Shown piece after piece: positions 8,985 to 16,243 of a DNA stretch of 17,049 nucleotides. Under the pieces are notes generated by a model. The model searched no databases. It saw only the letters and a list, made by a program, of their open reading frames with translations, and was not told where the DNA came from. Location of the stretch: assembly GCA_022712475.1 (NCBI GenBank), contig JALAGK010000383.1:1-17049 (forward strand). Reading direction: 5' to 3'. The stretch's first letter is position 1. Every line of letters begins with the position of its first letter. The stretch comes from Enterobacteriaceae bacterium (GTDB lineage Bacteria > Pseudomonadota > Gammaproteobacteria > Enterobacterales > Enterobacteriaceae). A program made the position numbers and the translations under genes.

Positions 8985-9119
8985 TTTCCTTTCCTCGTAA
9001 TCCAAAGGCTTTCGCAGTCAGGGAAAGCGGCAAGTTCGCGAGTCGCCGGGAGCTTACTCAAGTAAGTGACCGGTGTGAGTGAACGCAGCCAACGCACCAT
9101 GAATTCGAAAGACGAAGGA
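8985..9119 (+). repeat. ERIC (IRU) element, about 135 bp
   Basis: The core GGGAGCTTACTCAAGTAAGT followed by GACCGG and CGCAGCCAACGCACC closely fits the enterobacterial repetitive intergenic consensus. The central hairpin CTTAC-TCAA-GTAAG is at 9053-9066. The two ends form an imperfect inverted repeat (TCCTTTCCTCG at left, CGAAAGACGAAGGA at right), as expected for this non-autonomous element. It lies in the predicted 5' leader of metE. Confidence 0.82.
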
Positions 9120-9122
9120 TTT

Positions 9123-9146
9123 GGACGTCTGGATGTTTACACATCC
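9123..9146. promoter_or_regulatory. MetJ operator, three tandem met boxes
   Basis: Three adjacent 8-bp boxes, GGACGTCT, GGATGTTT and ACACATCC, match AGACGTCT at 7, 5 and 4 positions, and boxes two and three are partly inverted (GGATGT/ACATCC). They overlap the metR -35 box and lie just inside the predicted metE transcript, so MetJ with SAM could repress both genes. This agrees with known MetJ control in E. coli. Confidence 0.75.
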
Positions 9147-9164
9147 ATATTTGCCGGGTACTGT
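9136..9164 (+). promoter_or_regulatory. metR promoter
   Basis: TTTACA (9136-9141, 5 of 6 to TTGACA) and TACTGT (9159-9164) are separated by 17 bp. The -35 box overlaps the last two met boxes. A start near 9171 would give a leader of about 40 nt. Confidence 0.6.
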
Positions 9165-9167
9165 ATA
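9162..9167 (-). promoter_or_regulatory. Candidate metE -10 element
   Basis: TATACA on the minus strand (4 to 5 of 6 to TATAAT) would set metE transcription to start near 9155. No acceptable -35 box is visible 16-18 bp upstream, consistent with a promoter that depends on MetR. It overlaps the metR -10 box on the other strand, so the two promoters likely compete. Confidence 0.5.
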
Positions 9168-9176
9168 TTCCTCAAG

Positions 9177-9210
9177 CGCAAATTGTTCATGGCCAAGTGA
9201 AGGACTTTCA
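9177..9210. promoter_or_regulatory. Tandem MetR-like binding sites
   Basis: TGAAGGACTTTCA at 9198-9210 fits TGAA-N5-TTCA at all 8 conserved positions. A weaker copy, CGCAAATTGTTCA, lies at 9177-9189 (6 of 8). Relative to the predicted metE start they are centred near -49 and -28. A strong distal and a weak proximal site is the pattern known for E. coli metE activation. The distal site also contains the metR ribosome binding site, so its match could partly be chance. Confidence 0.5.
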
Positions 9211-10163
9211 TGATTGAGATAAAACATCTGCGAACCCTGCAGGCGCTGCGCAACAGCGGGTCGCTGGCGGGGGCGGCGGCGGTTCTGCATCAGACGCAGT
9301 CGGCGCTGTCGCATCAGTTCAGCGATCTGGAACAGCGCCTCGGCTTTCGGTTATTTGTGCGTAAAAGCCAGCCCTTGCGCTTTACTGCACAGGGCGAGAT
9401 CCTGTTGCGCCTGGCAGAACAGGTTTTGCCGCAAATCAGCCGCGCGCTGCAGGCCTGTAACGAACCACAACAAACTCGGCTGCGCCTGGCTATTGAGTGT
9501 CACAGTTGTATTCAGTGGCTCACGCCAGCGCTTGAGCAGTTCCGCGCGCTGTGGCCACAGGTAGAGATGGATTTTCATTCTGGGGTGACGTTCGATCCGC
9601 AGCCTGCCCTGCAGCAGGATGAGCTGGATATTGTATTAACATCCGATATCCTGCCGCGCAGCAGCCTGCACTATTCGCCGATGTTCGATTATGAAGTACG
9701 CCTCGTGCTGGCGACCGACCATCCGCTGGCGGGCAAATCCCACATCCAGCCAGACGATCTGGCAAGCGAGACCTTACTGATTTACCCCGTGCAACGCAGT
9801 CGTCTTGATATCTGGCGTTACTTCCTGCAACCGGCTGGCATCAGCCCGTCGCTCAAAAGTGTGGACAACACATTACTGTTGATTCAGATGGTGTCGGCAC
9901 GAATGGGCATCGCCGCGCTGCCGCACTGGGTAGTGGAAAGTGTTGAACGCCAGGGCCTGGTGGTCACCAAAACCCTGGGCGAAGGACTGTGGAGCCGGTT
10001 GTACGCCGCCGTGCGTGACGGCGAGCAACGCCAGCCGGTCACGCAAGCGTTTATTCGGTCGGCGCGCAATCACGCCTGCGAGAGTCTGCCGTTTGTGCGC
10101 AGCGCGGAGCGACCCAGCGCCGATGCACCCATAGCGAAGCCAGTATCACCGCTCCACCCATGA
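9210..10163 (+). CDS. metR: MetR, LysR-type activator of methionine genes
   Basis: MetR activates metE, metH and other methionine genes, with homocysteine as co-effector. The 317-aa product has the same length as E. coli MetR. Residues 1-60 are the LysR winged helix-turn-helix ([48 protein letters not shown]); the remaining part is the periplasmic-binding-like effector domain ([47 protein letters not shown]). ATG at 9210 follows AAGGA by 5 nt. It is divergent from metE with shared control sites. Its 3' end overlaps the 3' end of convergent bioP by 113 nt; the overlapping codons encode the variable tail. Confidence 0.98.
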   Translation: MIEIKHLRTLQALRNSGSLAGAAAVLHQTQSALSHQFSDLEQRLGFRLFVRKSQPLRFTAQGEILLRLAEQVLPQISRALQACNEPQQTRLRLAIECHSCIQWLTPALEQFRALWPQVEMDFHSGVTFDPQPALQQDELDIVLTSDILPRSSLHYSPMFDYEVRLVLATDHPLAGKSHIQPDDLASETLLIYPVQRSRLDIWRYFLQPAGISPSLKSVDNTLLLIQMVSARMGIAALPHWVVESVERQGLVVTKTLGEGLWSRLYAAVRDGEQRQPVTQAFIRSARNHACESLPFVRSAERPSADAPIAKPVSPLHP

Positions 10164-10950
10164 GAAAACTCGGCCAGTGGGGCTGCTGCTGCCAGATGGC
10201 AAGATTGACCAGCAGCCCCGCCGGGACGTGCATGTTATTCATGATGCCAAGCGTGCCGGCATCCACCTGCGTAGCACCGTAGTTCCACATAAAATAGCCA
10301 AGCCCGGACGCGACCACACCCAGCCAGACCAGAATGCCCCACTGCAAGCCGGTACTCGGCAGCCTCTGCGAATTACCCAGCGCAAACCACGCAACAAGCG
10401 CCACTATAAATGCCCCAAGATAGAACCAGGAAAAGGCGCAGTGCTGCGGCATGGGACTCACTTCCATCAGTCGCTTATAGCCCACCATACCGATAGCAAA
10501 ACTGATATTGGCAAGCTGCACCAGCAGCAGGCCAGTCCAGAAATGATCGCTAATACGGTCGTAGCGGATGATGGCCGCGCCCAGAACAGCCAGCAGCGCA
10601 CTCAATGCATAGCTCCAGCGCAGCCTGCGTCCACGCATCACATCGTAGATAAGCGTGATGTACAGGGGCGTCAGCACCGTGAAGAGCAGGAACTCAGATA
10701 CCGACAGATAGAGATAAGCCTGAAAGCTCAGCAAATACATAATACCCAGCTGTAACGCCCCCACCAGCATGTACATCACCAGCGTTTTAAGCGGGTAACC
10801 ACGCACGCGCAGAAAGGGCAAAAATACCAGCGCGGCCAACCCCACGCGCATCAGCACGGAGAAGTAGCTGTCCACGTGGCCCGCCAGGTACTCGCCAATC
10901 AGGCTAAAAGAAAACGCCCACAGGATAGTGGTAATGATAAGTAACGCCAC
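10051..10950 (-). CDS. bioP: BioP (YigM), biotin transporter, EamA/DMT family
   Basis: In E. coli YigM/BioP is the inner-membrane biotin uptake carrier, a DMT superfamily protein without ATPase partners. The 299-aa protein, equal in length to E. coli, contains two EamA repeats and about ten hydrophobic helices ([58 protein letters not shown]) with [20 protein letters not shown] between the last helices. The C-terminus is short, basic and cytoplasmic. The start is GTG at 10950 with GGAG 6 nt upstream. The last 37 codons overlap metR on the opposite strand. I did not find a convincing BirA operator upstream. Confidence 0.95.
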   Translation of the reverse strand: MALLIITTILWAFSFSLIGEYLAGHVDSYFSVLMRVGLAALVFLPFLRVRGYPLKTLVMYMLVGALQLGIMYLLSFQAYLYLSVSEFLLFTVLTPLYITLIYDVMRGRRLRWSYALSALLAVLGAAIIRYDRISDHFWTGLLLVQLANISFAIGMVGYKRLMEVSPMPQHCAFSWFYLGAFIVALVAWFALGNSQRLPSTGLQWGILVWLGVVASGLGYFMWNYGATQVDAGTLGIMNNMHVPAGLLVNLAIWQQQPHWPSFLMGGAVILASLWVHRRWVAPRCAQTADSRRRDCAPTE

Positions 10951-11028
10951 GTTGTGCTCCGCCTCAGGCTTCAGAAGGTCTGGCCTGTTGAATCATAGTG
11001 AAGCAAGCATTGTAGCGAACAACGAGGT

Positions 11029-11059
11029 TGACGAATGGTCAACATTCAACCATTCGTCA
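11029..11059. terminator. Perfect 11-bp hairpin between yigL and bioP
   Basis: TGACGAATGGT and ACCATTCGTCA are perfect inverted arms with a 9-nt loop, 8 nt after the yigL stop. There is no U-run, so it may be a weak terminator, an mRNA-stabilising end for yigL, or an operator for bioP, which starts 79 nt further on. Confidence 0.5.
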
Positions 11060-11067
11060 GAAAAGGT

Positions 11068-11883
11068 TTACTCCGCGTTCAGAAACAAGCGGCGCAGGTA
11101 ATGCGGTACGGCATCGTCAGCGTTAGTGCCAATCACTTCCAGTTCCGGCAGCAGGTCTTTCAGACGCTGATGGGCGTTGCCCATAATGCAGCCCTTACCT
11201 GCCATCGACAGCATCTCTTTGTCATTCATGCCGTCGCCAAAAGAAATGCACTCTTTCAGACCATAGCCCATCGCTTTCGCAACCGCCTCCAGCGCGTGGC
11301 CCTTGGAGACGCCGCCCGCCATCACTTCAAGGCATGTCACAGTTGAAAAACTGACGTTCACCCGGTCGCCCCAGCGCGCGTTAATCGCCTGCTCCAAAGG
11401 CAGCAGCTTGTCGTGATCGTCGCAGGTAAAGAACACTTTGCTTACGCCGTCGGTTTCCAGCAGGCCCGGTTCGAACAGCTGATAGCTGAACTCGCCTTCC
11501 TGAAAATACTCCATCATTTCCGGACGATGGCGGCTCATAAACCAGTCGTCGCCGCGATAAACGTTGGTGATGATATGGGCGTCATCGCGCACTACGCCAT
11601 ACAGGTCTGCGGCAATATCACGGTCCAGATCGTGGGTAAAAACCAGGTTGCCGTCGGTGTCATGCACGCGCGCCCCGTTGGAGGTAATCATGTAGGCGCG
11701 GATTTCCAGGCTGTCACGAATCTGGGCCACATCAATGTGATGACGACCGGTCGCAAAGACAAAATGCACGTCGCGCTCGGTCAATAATTTCAGGGTTTCT
11801 TTTGCGTAAGGCGTAAGGACATGGCCTGGCGACAGCAGCGTGCCGTCTAAATCAGATGCAACAACCTGGTACATAGGGTTCAT
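11068..11883 (-). CDS. yigL: YigL, HAD-IIB family sugar/pyridoxal phosphatase
   Basis: YigL is a cytoplasmic Cof-type (HAD-IIB) phosphatase; in E. coli it dephosphorylates pyridoxal phosphate and sugar phosphates and helps relieve glucose-phosphate stress. The four HAD motifs are visible: DLDGTLL at 11-17 (Asp11 nucleophile, Asp13), TSNGA at 67-71, Lys194 in GGVSKGHALEA, and GDGMND at 216-221. I choose the ATG at 11883 (271 aa) because AGAGG lies 4-5 nt before it; the E. coli annotation corresponds to the ATG at 11874 (MYQVV, 268 aa), and both remain possible. It begins 21 nt after pldB stops, so the two are cotranscribed. In E. coli the sRNA SgrS stabilises a processed pldB-yigL transcript; I could not locate the pairing site here. 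Confidence 0.95.
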   Translation of the reverse strand: MNPMYQVVASDLDGTLLSPGHVLTPYAKETLKLLTERDVHFVFATGRHHIDVAQIRDSLEIRAYMITSNGARVHDTDGNLVFTHDLDRDIAADLYGVVRDDAHIITNVYRGDDWFMSRHRPEMMEYFQEGEFSYQLFEPGLLETDGVSKVFFTCDDHDKLLPLEQAINARWGDRVNVSFSTVTCLEVMAGGVSKGHALEAVAKAMGYGLKECISFGDGMNDKEMLSMAGKGCIMGNAHQRLKDLLPELEVIGTNADDAVPHYLRRLFLNAE

Positions 11884-11904
11884 TCTACCTCTGGAGTCAG
11901 TCAA

Positions 11905-12903
11905 TCAGTTGTGCCGGTCGAAGAAATCAACAATGGCATTCAGTGCAATGGCGCGCATCTCGTCCGTTTCAAACAGGATCTCGTGAAACGCACCGGTAAT
12001 TGTTAACGGTGTCTCCCCTTCACAGGGATTGCCTGCTGCTGCGCGCTCGGCGCAGAAGCGGTCATGCATACGGTTATCCACCACGCGGTCATCTTCTGCC
12101 TGCACCAGCAACATCGGCGTGGTGGTGCTGGCCGCATGCGCTATGACCTGCTCACCGGCAAGGATGCCTTCGCGCACCCAGTGGTAGGTCGGCCCGCCCA
12201 CACGCAGGCTTGGGTCGTCGGCATAAAAACGCAGATTGCGGCGATAACGCTCACGACTGTGGGTCAGCACGTTAAGGCCAAACGGCAGCGCGCGCCAGCG
12301 ACCGGTACCAATGGCGTAGTTTTCGCGGATACGCTGATGCCCTTCAGCCCAGTCGAGGATATGGCGCACCATCCACTCTGGCAGACGCAGCACAATGCCA
12401 AACATCGGCGCGCACAGCGCTACGGCATCAAACGCCTGCGGGTTGCGCTGCAAAAATAACGTGGTAATCGCGCCACCCATCGAATGCGCCAGCGCGTAGC
12501 GCTTACGCCATGGGCCGTTGGCTATTTCGCGTTGCCACAACAACTCCAGGTCATCCACATAGTCGCTGAACTTCACCACGTGACCACGGTGCGTATCTGA
12601 AAGCATGCGCCCGGAGCGCCCCTGGCCGCGGTGGTCGATAATCAATACGTCGAAACCACAGTGAAACAAGTCCCAGGCGAGCTCCGCATACTTCACGTAA
12701 CTTTCAATACGTCCCGGCGAAATCAGTACCACGCGGTCATGCTGTGGCGCCAAAAAACGCACAAAGCGCAGCGGCACGCCGTCCACGCCAACCAGCTCAC
12801 ACTCTTCCCGCTGCTGCCAGAAGTCCATCAATGGACCCGTGGTAAAAGCAGCAAATGCTTTCTCCCTGTTCAGCCAACTCTTTTTATGCTGAGACTCAGG
12901 CAT
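11905..12903 (-). CDS. pldB: PldB, lysophospholipase L2
   Basis: PldB is an inner-membrane-associated alpha/beta hydrolase that removes the remaining fatty acid from lysophospholipids. The 332-aa protein aligns along its length with E. coli PldB (340 aa), which has a longer C-terminal tail. The nucleophile is Ser141 in AHSMGGA; acid Asp in VQAEDDRVVD (about 271-276) and His307 in GAFHEIL complete the triad. HRGQGRSGR and YAIGTGRWRALPF are also conserved. I start at the ATG at 12903: GGAGG lies 8 nt upstream and MPESQHKKSWLNREKAFAAF aligns with the E. coli start. The frame stays open to an ATG at 12981, but the extra 26 residues have no ribosome binding site. Divergent from rhtB; yigL follows. 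Confidence 0.95.
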   Translation of the reverse strand: MPESQHKKSWLNREKAFAAFTTGPLMDFWQQREECELVGVDGVPLRFVRFLAPQHDRVVLISPGRIESYVKYAELAWDLFHCGFDVLIIDHRGQGRSGRMLSDTHRGHVVKFSDYVDDLELLWQREIANGPWRKRYALAHSMGGAITTLFLQRNPQAFDAVALCAPMFGIVLRLPEWMVRHILDWAEGHQRIRENYAIGTGRWRALPFGLNVLTHSRERYRRNLRFYADDPSLRVGGPTYHWVREGILAGEQVIAHAASTTTPMLLVQAEDDRVVDNRMHDRFCAERAAAGNPCEGETPLTITGAFHEILFETDEMRAIALNAIVDFFDRHN

Positions 12904-13007
12904 TCTTGCCGCCTCCGCGCGTGGAATATCGCTTTTTTTCTGGCTCATGGAATAACCATAAACAATACCGTATTGTGGCATAAACAGACGCCCAGCGGGA
13001 GTTTCAC
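12904..13007. promoter_or_regulatory. pldB-rhtB divergent promoter region
   Basis: The 104 bases must contain promoters for both divergent genes. CAATAC-C-GTATTG at 12963-12975 is a near-perfect 13-bp palindrome, a possible regulator site, and TATTGT within it is a candidate -10 for rhtB. No -35 box is good enough to fix either promoter. Confidence 0.35.
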
Positions 13008-13628
13008 ATGAGTTTTGAATGGTGGTGCACCTACCTGATTACCACCCTGATTTTGAGCCTGTCGCCAGGCTCAGGCGCGATTAATACCATGACCACAGCC
13101 ATCAGTCACGGCTACCGCGGGGCTGCGGCCTCCATAAGCGGTTTGCAGGTTGGTCTGTCGATTCACATTGTGCTGGTCGGTGCCGGGCTGGGCGCCCTGT
13201 TCTCGCGCTCGGTTCTGGCATTTGAGGTGTTGAAATGGGCGGGTGCCGCTTACCTTGTCTGGCTCGGCATCCAACAGTGGCGTGCGGCAGGTGCAATCGA
13301 CCTGAAGACGCTGGCGCGAAGCCAGCCGCGCAGCCAGTTGTTCCGCCGCGCCGTGTTCGTGAACCTCACCAACCCTAAAAGCATTGTCTTTCTGGCAGCG
13401 CTGTTTCCACAGTTTATCGTACCGCATCAACCCCAGGCGATGCAGTACCTGGTTCTCGGCGTCACAACCGTTGCCGTTGATATTCTGGTGATGATTGGCT
13501 ACGCCACGCTTGCCAAACGCATCGCCAGCTGGTTGAAAGGCCCGCGCCAGATGGGCGCACTTAACCGGGTGTTTGGGTCGCTGTTTATGCTGGTTGGCGC
13601 GCTACTGGCAAGCGCACGCCACGCCTGA
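13008..13628 (+). CDS. rhtB: RhtB, homoserine/homoserine lactone exporter
   Basis: RhtB is an inner-membrane LysE-superfamily exporter; in E. coli it gives resistance to homoserine and homoserine lactone. The 206-aa protein starts [28 protein letters not shown], with the family motif SPGSG near residue 20, then [37 protein letters not shown] and [20 protein letters not shown]; about six hydrophobic segments are visible. ATG at 13008 has GGGAG 6 nt upstream. It is divergent from pldB and convergent with its paralogue rhtC, from which it is separated by 31 nt carrying a hairpin. Confidence 0.96.
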   Translation: MSFEWWCTYLITTLILSLSPGSGAINTMTTAISHGYRGAAASISGLQVGLSIHIVLVGAGLGALFSRSVLAFEVLKWAGAAYLVWLGIQQWRAAGAIDLKTLARSQPRSQLFRRAVFVNLTNPKSIVFLAALFPQFIVPHQPQAMQYLVLGVTTVAVDILVMIGYATLAKRIASWLKGPRQMGALNRVFGSLFMLVGALLASARHA

Positions 13629-13633
13629 GAAGA

Positions 13634-13652
13634 CGCCGGGCAACGCCCGGCG
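13634..13652. terminator. Hairpin between convergent rhtB and rhtC
   Basis: CGCCGGGC and GCCCGGCG form a perfect 8-bp GC stem with a 3-nt loop in the 31-nt gap. There is no U-run, so it is a plausible shared terminator of modest strength. Confidence 0.55.
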
Positions 13653-13659
13653 CTGACCG

Positions 13660-14283
13660 TTAGCGGGAAATAATCAGATGGATGCCAAAACCGGCAAACA
13701 GTGCCCCCGCCACGCCGTCAATCCACTTCGCCAGCCTCTGATAACCGCGGCGCATTGCCGGTAAGGCAAACAGACTCGCGACTACGGTGAACCACGCCAG
13801 CGTTTCCAGCGCTATCAGCGCAAAAATGCCCCAGCGTTCAGAGGCACCAATATTGTCGCCGACAAACAGCGAGAAGACGCTGCCAAAGTAGATAATTGCC
13901 TTCGGGTTAGCGAGATTCGTGAGCAGGCCTTTTACAAAACTGCGCCCGCCTCGCGCCAGCTCTACCGCTGGTGCTGGCCCGGCGGCGTCAGTATTCTTCT
14001 TCAGTGCCCCGCGCAGCATCTGCCAGCCCATCCAGCACAGATACAGACCACCGCCCACCATAATGATGTTATGCAGCCACGCCATTTTCTCAAGGATCAG
14101 GTGCAGACCCAGCAGCGCCACGCCCGCCCAGACCATCACGCCGCAGGTAATACCGAGCACGCCCATCATCGCCTCTTTGCGCGAGCGGCTGACGGCGGTC
14201 TGTGACACGAAGAAAAAGTCAGGGCCGGGGCTCATCAGCGCCACAATGTGCACCAGTGCCACGGTAAGAAAAAGCATCAACAT
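13660..14283 (-). CDS. rhtC: RhtC, threonine exporter
   Basis: RhtC is the threonine efflux carrier of the LysE superfamily. The 207-aa protein is nearly identical to E. coli RhtC (206 aa): MLMLFLTVALVHIVALMSPGPDFFFVSQTAVSRS with the SPGPDF motif near residue 18, GITCGVMVWAGVALLGLHL, MVGGGLYLCWMGWQMLRGALKK, LLTNLANPKAIIYFGSVFSLF and the end DGVAGALFAGFGIHLIISR. Six hydrophobic stretches are visible. The start at 14283 has only a poor ribosome binding site (GAG 14 nt upstream), but the protein start is conserved. It lies 66 nt downstream of recQ on the same strand and converges on rhtB. Confidence 0.97.
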   Translation of the reverse strand: MLMLFLTVALVHIVALMSPGPDFFFVSQTAVSRSRKEAMMGVLGITCGVMVWAGVALLGLHLILEKMAWLHNIIMVGGGLYLCWMGWQMLRGALKKNTDAAGPAPAVELARGGRSFVKGLLTNLANPKAIIYFGSVFSLFVGDNIGASERWGIFALIALETLAWFTVVASLFALPAMRRGYQRLAKWIDGVAGALFAGFGIHLIISR

Positions 14284-14349
14284 AGATACGCTCAGGATGA
14301 AAAAAAGAGAATCTCCATCCTGCCACGTTTAGAAAGGTCTGACTACGGG

Positions 14350-16182
14350 TTACTCGTCGACGCCGTCAACGTGTTCGCGAATCAACGTCATGAAAGGCAT
14401 ACCAAAACGCTCCAGTTTGCGTGTACCCACCCCGTTAACACTCAGCATTTCGCCCGGGCTGAGCGGCATCTGCTCGGCCATTTCAATAAGCGTAGCGTCG
14501 TTAAAAACCACATAAGGCGGGATGTTTTCTTCATCGGCAATGGCCTTACGCAGCTTACGCAGTTTGGCAAACAGCTTGCGGTCGTAATTACCCACTGCCG
14601 CACGCTGGCTGACGCGCGCTTTGAGCGCCTGTACACGCGGCACTGCCAGCATCAGCGGTGCTTCGCCACGCAACAGCGGACGCGCCGCCTCGGTAAGCTG
14701 GAGCGCGGAGTGCTGGGCAATGTTCTGCGTCACCACGCCCAGGTGAATCAACTGGCGAATCACGCTCACCCAGTGTTCCTGGGTCTGATCACGCCCAATG
14801 CCATAAACCGGTAGCTTGTCGTGCTGGAACTCACGAATGCGCTGATTATTGGCACCGCGCAGCACTTCCACCACGTACCCCATGCCGAAACGCTGATTCA
14901 CGCGATAAATGGTCGACAGCGCCTTTTGCGCATCCACCAGGCCGTCGTAGCGGCGCGGCGGGTCAAGGCAGATATCGCAGTTGCCGCACGGCTGCTGGCG
15001 GCCTTCGCCAAAGTAATTGAGCAGCACCAGACGCCGACAGGTCTGGGCCTCGGCAAACGCGCCCATGGCGTTAAGCTTATGGCGCTCGATGTCCTGCAAC
15101 TGCCCAGCAGGCTTCTCTTCAAGGCAGCGGCGCAGCCACGCCATGTCCGCCGGATCGTAAAACAGCATCGCCTCGGCGGGCAGGCCATCGCGCCCGGCGC
15201 GGCCGGTTTCCTGATAGTAAGACTCGATGTTGCGTGGGATATCAAAGTGCACCACAAAGCGCACGTTGGGCTTGTTGATGCCCATCCCAAAGGCCACGGT
15301 CGCCACCACAATTTGCAGGTCGTCACGCTGGAATTTCTCCTGCACGTTGGCACGCACTGCATTATCCAGCCCGGCGTGATAGGCCCCGGCGCTGATGCCG
15401 CGAGCCTGTAAGCGCGCCGCGGTGTCTTCGACTTTTGAACGACTGTTGCAATAAATAATGCCGGATTTACCGCGCTGCTCCTGCACATAGCGCAGCAACT
15501 GGTCCATCGGTTTGAATTTTTCCATCAGCATGTAGCGGATGTTGGGGCGGTCAAAGCTGCTGACCTGAATCAGCGGGTCCTGCAAGCCCAGCAGGCGCAC
15601 AATATCCAGACGCGTGGTTTCATCGGCGGTTGCCGTGAGCGCCACAAACGGCACCTGCGGCAAATGGGCGCGCAACTGACCCAGCAGCGCGTATTCCGGG
15701 CGAAAATCGTGGCCCCACTGAGAAATACAGTGTGCTTCATCCACCGCCAACAGCGACAGGTTCCACTGCGACAATCTGTCGATGAAGTTATCCATCATCA
15801 GTCGTTCAGGCGCGATGTAGAGCAGACGTACCTGGCCGCTTCGACAACCGTCCAGCACCGCCAACTGCTCCTCGCGGCTCTGCGTGGAGTTCAGACAGGC
15901 GGCGGACACGCCGTTAGCCAGAAGCTGGTCGACCTGGTCTTTCATGAGCGAGATAAGCGGCGAGACCACCACCGTCAGCCCGCTGAACACCAGCGCCGGA
16001 ATCTGATAACACAGTGATTTACCGCCACCCGTGGGCATGACCACCAGGCTGTCACGCCCTGCAAGCACCGTACTGATGATGGTTTCCTGGCCCGGGCGGA
16101 ACTGCTGGTAGCCGAAGGTTTCCTGCAAAACCTGTCTTGCCAGCGATTCCTGGTTTAATACTTCCGCCTGCGCCACATTCAC
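14350..16182 (-). CDS. recQ: RecQ, ATP-dependent 3'-5' DNA helicase
   Basis: RecQ unwinds DNA in the RecF recombination pathway, at stalled forks and in suppression of illegitimate recombination. The 610-aa protein is complete. Helicase motifs are in order: Q-motif YQQFRPGQ (25-32), Walker A MPTGGGKS (49-56), SPLISLMKDQ, DEAH (148-151) followed by the aromatic-rich loop CISQWGHDFRPEY, LTATAD, IIYCNSR and QETGRAGRDG. A zinc-binding RecQ-C module follows (CRRLVLLNYFGE, CGNCDIC), and a C-terminal HRDC domain ends at LERFGMPFMTLIREHVDG. The start is GTG at 16182 (MNVAQAEV) or GTG at 16176 (MAQAEV as in the E. coli entry); AGGTGG is better spaced for 16176, and the difference is two residues. pldA is upstream on the same strand. 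Confidence 0.97.
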   Translation of the reverse strand: MNVAQAEVLNQESLARQVLQETFGYQQFRPGQETIISTVLAGRDSLVVMPTGGGKSLCYQIPALVFSGLTVVVSPLISLMKDQVDQLLANGVSAACLNSTQSREEQLAVLDGCRSGQVRLLYIAPERLMMDNFIDRLSQWNLSLLAVDEAHCISQWGHDFRPEYALLGQLRAHLPQVPFVALTATADETTRLDIVRLLGLQDPLIQVSSFDRPNIRYMLMEKFKPMDQLLRYVQEQRGKSGIIYCNSRSKVEDTAARLQARGISAGAYHAGLDNAVRANVQEKFQRDDLQIVVATVAFGMGINKPNVRFVVHFDIPRNIESYYQETGRAGRDGLPAEAMLFYDPADMAWLRRCLEEKPAGQLQDIERHKLNAMGAFAEAQTCRRLVLLNYFGEGRQQPCGNCDICLDPPRRYDGLVDAQKALSTIYRVNQRFGMGYVVEVLRGANNQRIREFQHDKLPVYGIGRDQTQEHWVSVIRQLIHLGVVTQNIAQHSALQLTEAARPLLRGEAPLMLAVPRVQALKARVSQRAAVGNYDRKLFAKLRKLRKAIADEENIPPYVVFNDATLIEMAEQMPLSPGEMLSVNGVGTRKLERFGMPFMTLIREHVDGVDE

Positions 16183-16243
16183 CCCACCTGCTTAAAAAGA
16201 AACAGGTGCTATTTTCAGCGCCTGAGAGATAAACTGCAATGCC

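Larger units (their letters stand above)
8878..9209. other. metE-metR divergent control region
   Basis: The 332 bases between the two genes divide into two parts. The metR-proximal 90 bp (9120-9209) hold overlapping divergent promoters, three met boxes and MetR-like sites, the arrangement known from E. coli. The metE-proximal 240 bp (8898-9119) are occupied by one full ERIC-like repeat and a partial one, making the gap longer than in E. coli, where I recall it as a little over 230 bp. Confidence 0.75.

Noticed and set aside
8878..9033. In-frame N-terminal extension of metE to position 9033
   Set aside because: The 52 extra codons translate ERIC repeat sequence, and the MetE family start plus a ribosome binding site lie at 8877.
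11008..11035. BirA operator upstream of bioP
   Set aside because: TTGTAGCGA and GGTTGACGA resemble the half-sites, but several bases and the spacing (7 instead of about 15) do not fit.
12904..12981. Longer pldB start at 12981 or 12948
   Set aside because: No ribosome binding site at either; GGAGG and alignment with E. coli PldB support 12903.
14293..14322. Hairpin CAGGATG/CATCCTG with a T-run between recQ and rhtC as a recQ terminator
   Set aside because: On the minus strand the seven Ts lie inside the loop and not after the stem, so it does not fit an intrinsic terminator.
14898..15488. 196-codon open frame inside recQ
   Set aside because: It is a shadow of recQ on the same strand in another frame, rich in Arg, Ala and Ser, without a family resemblance.
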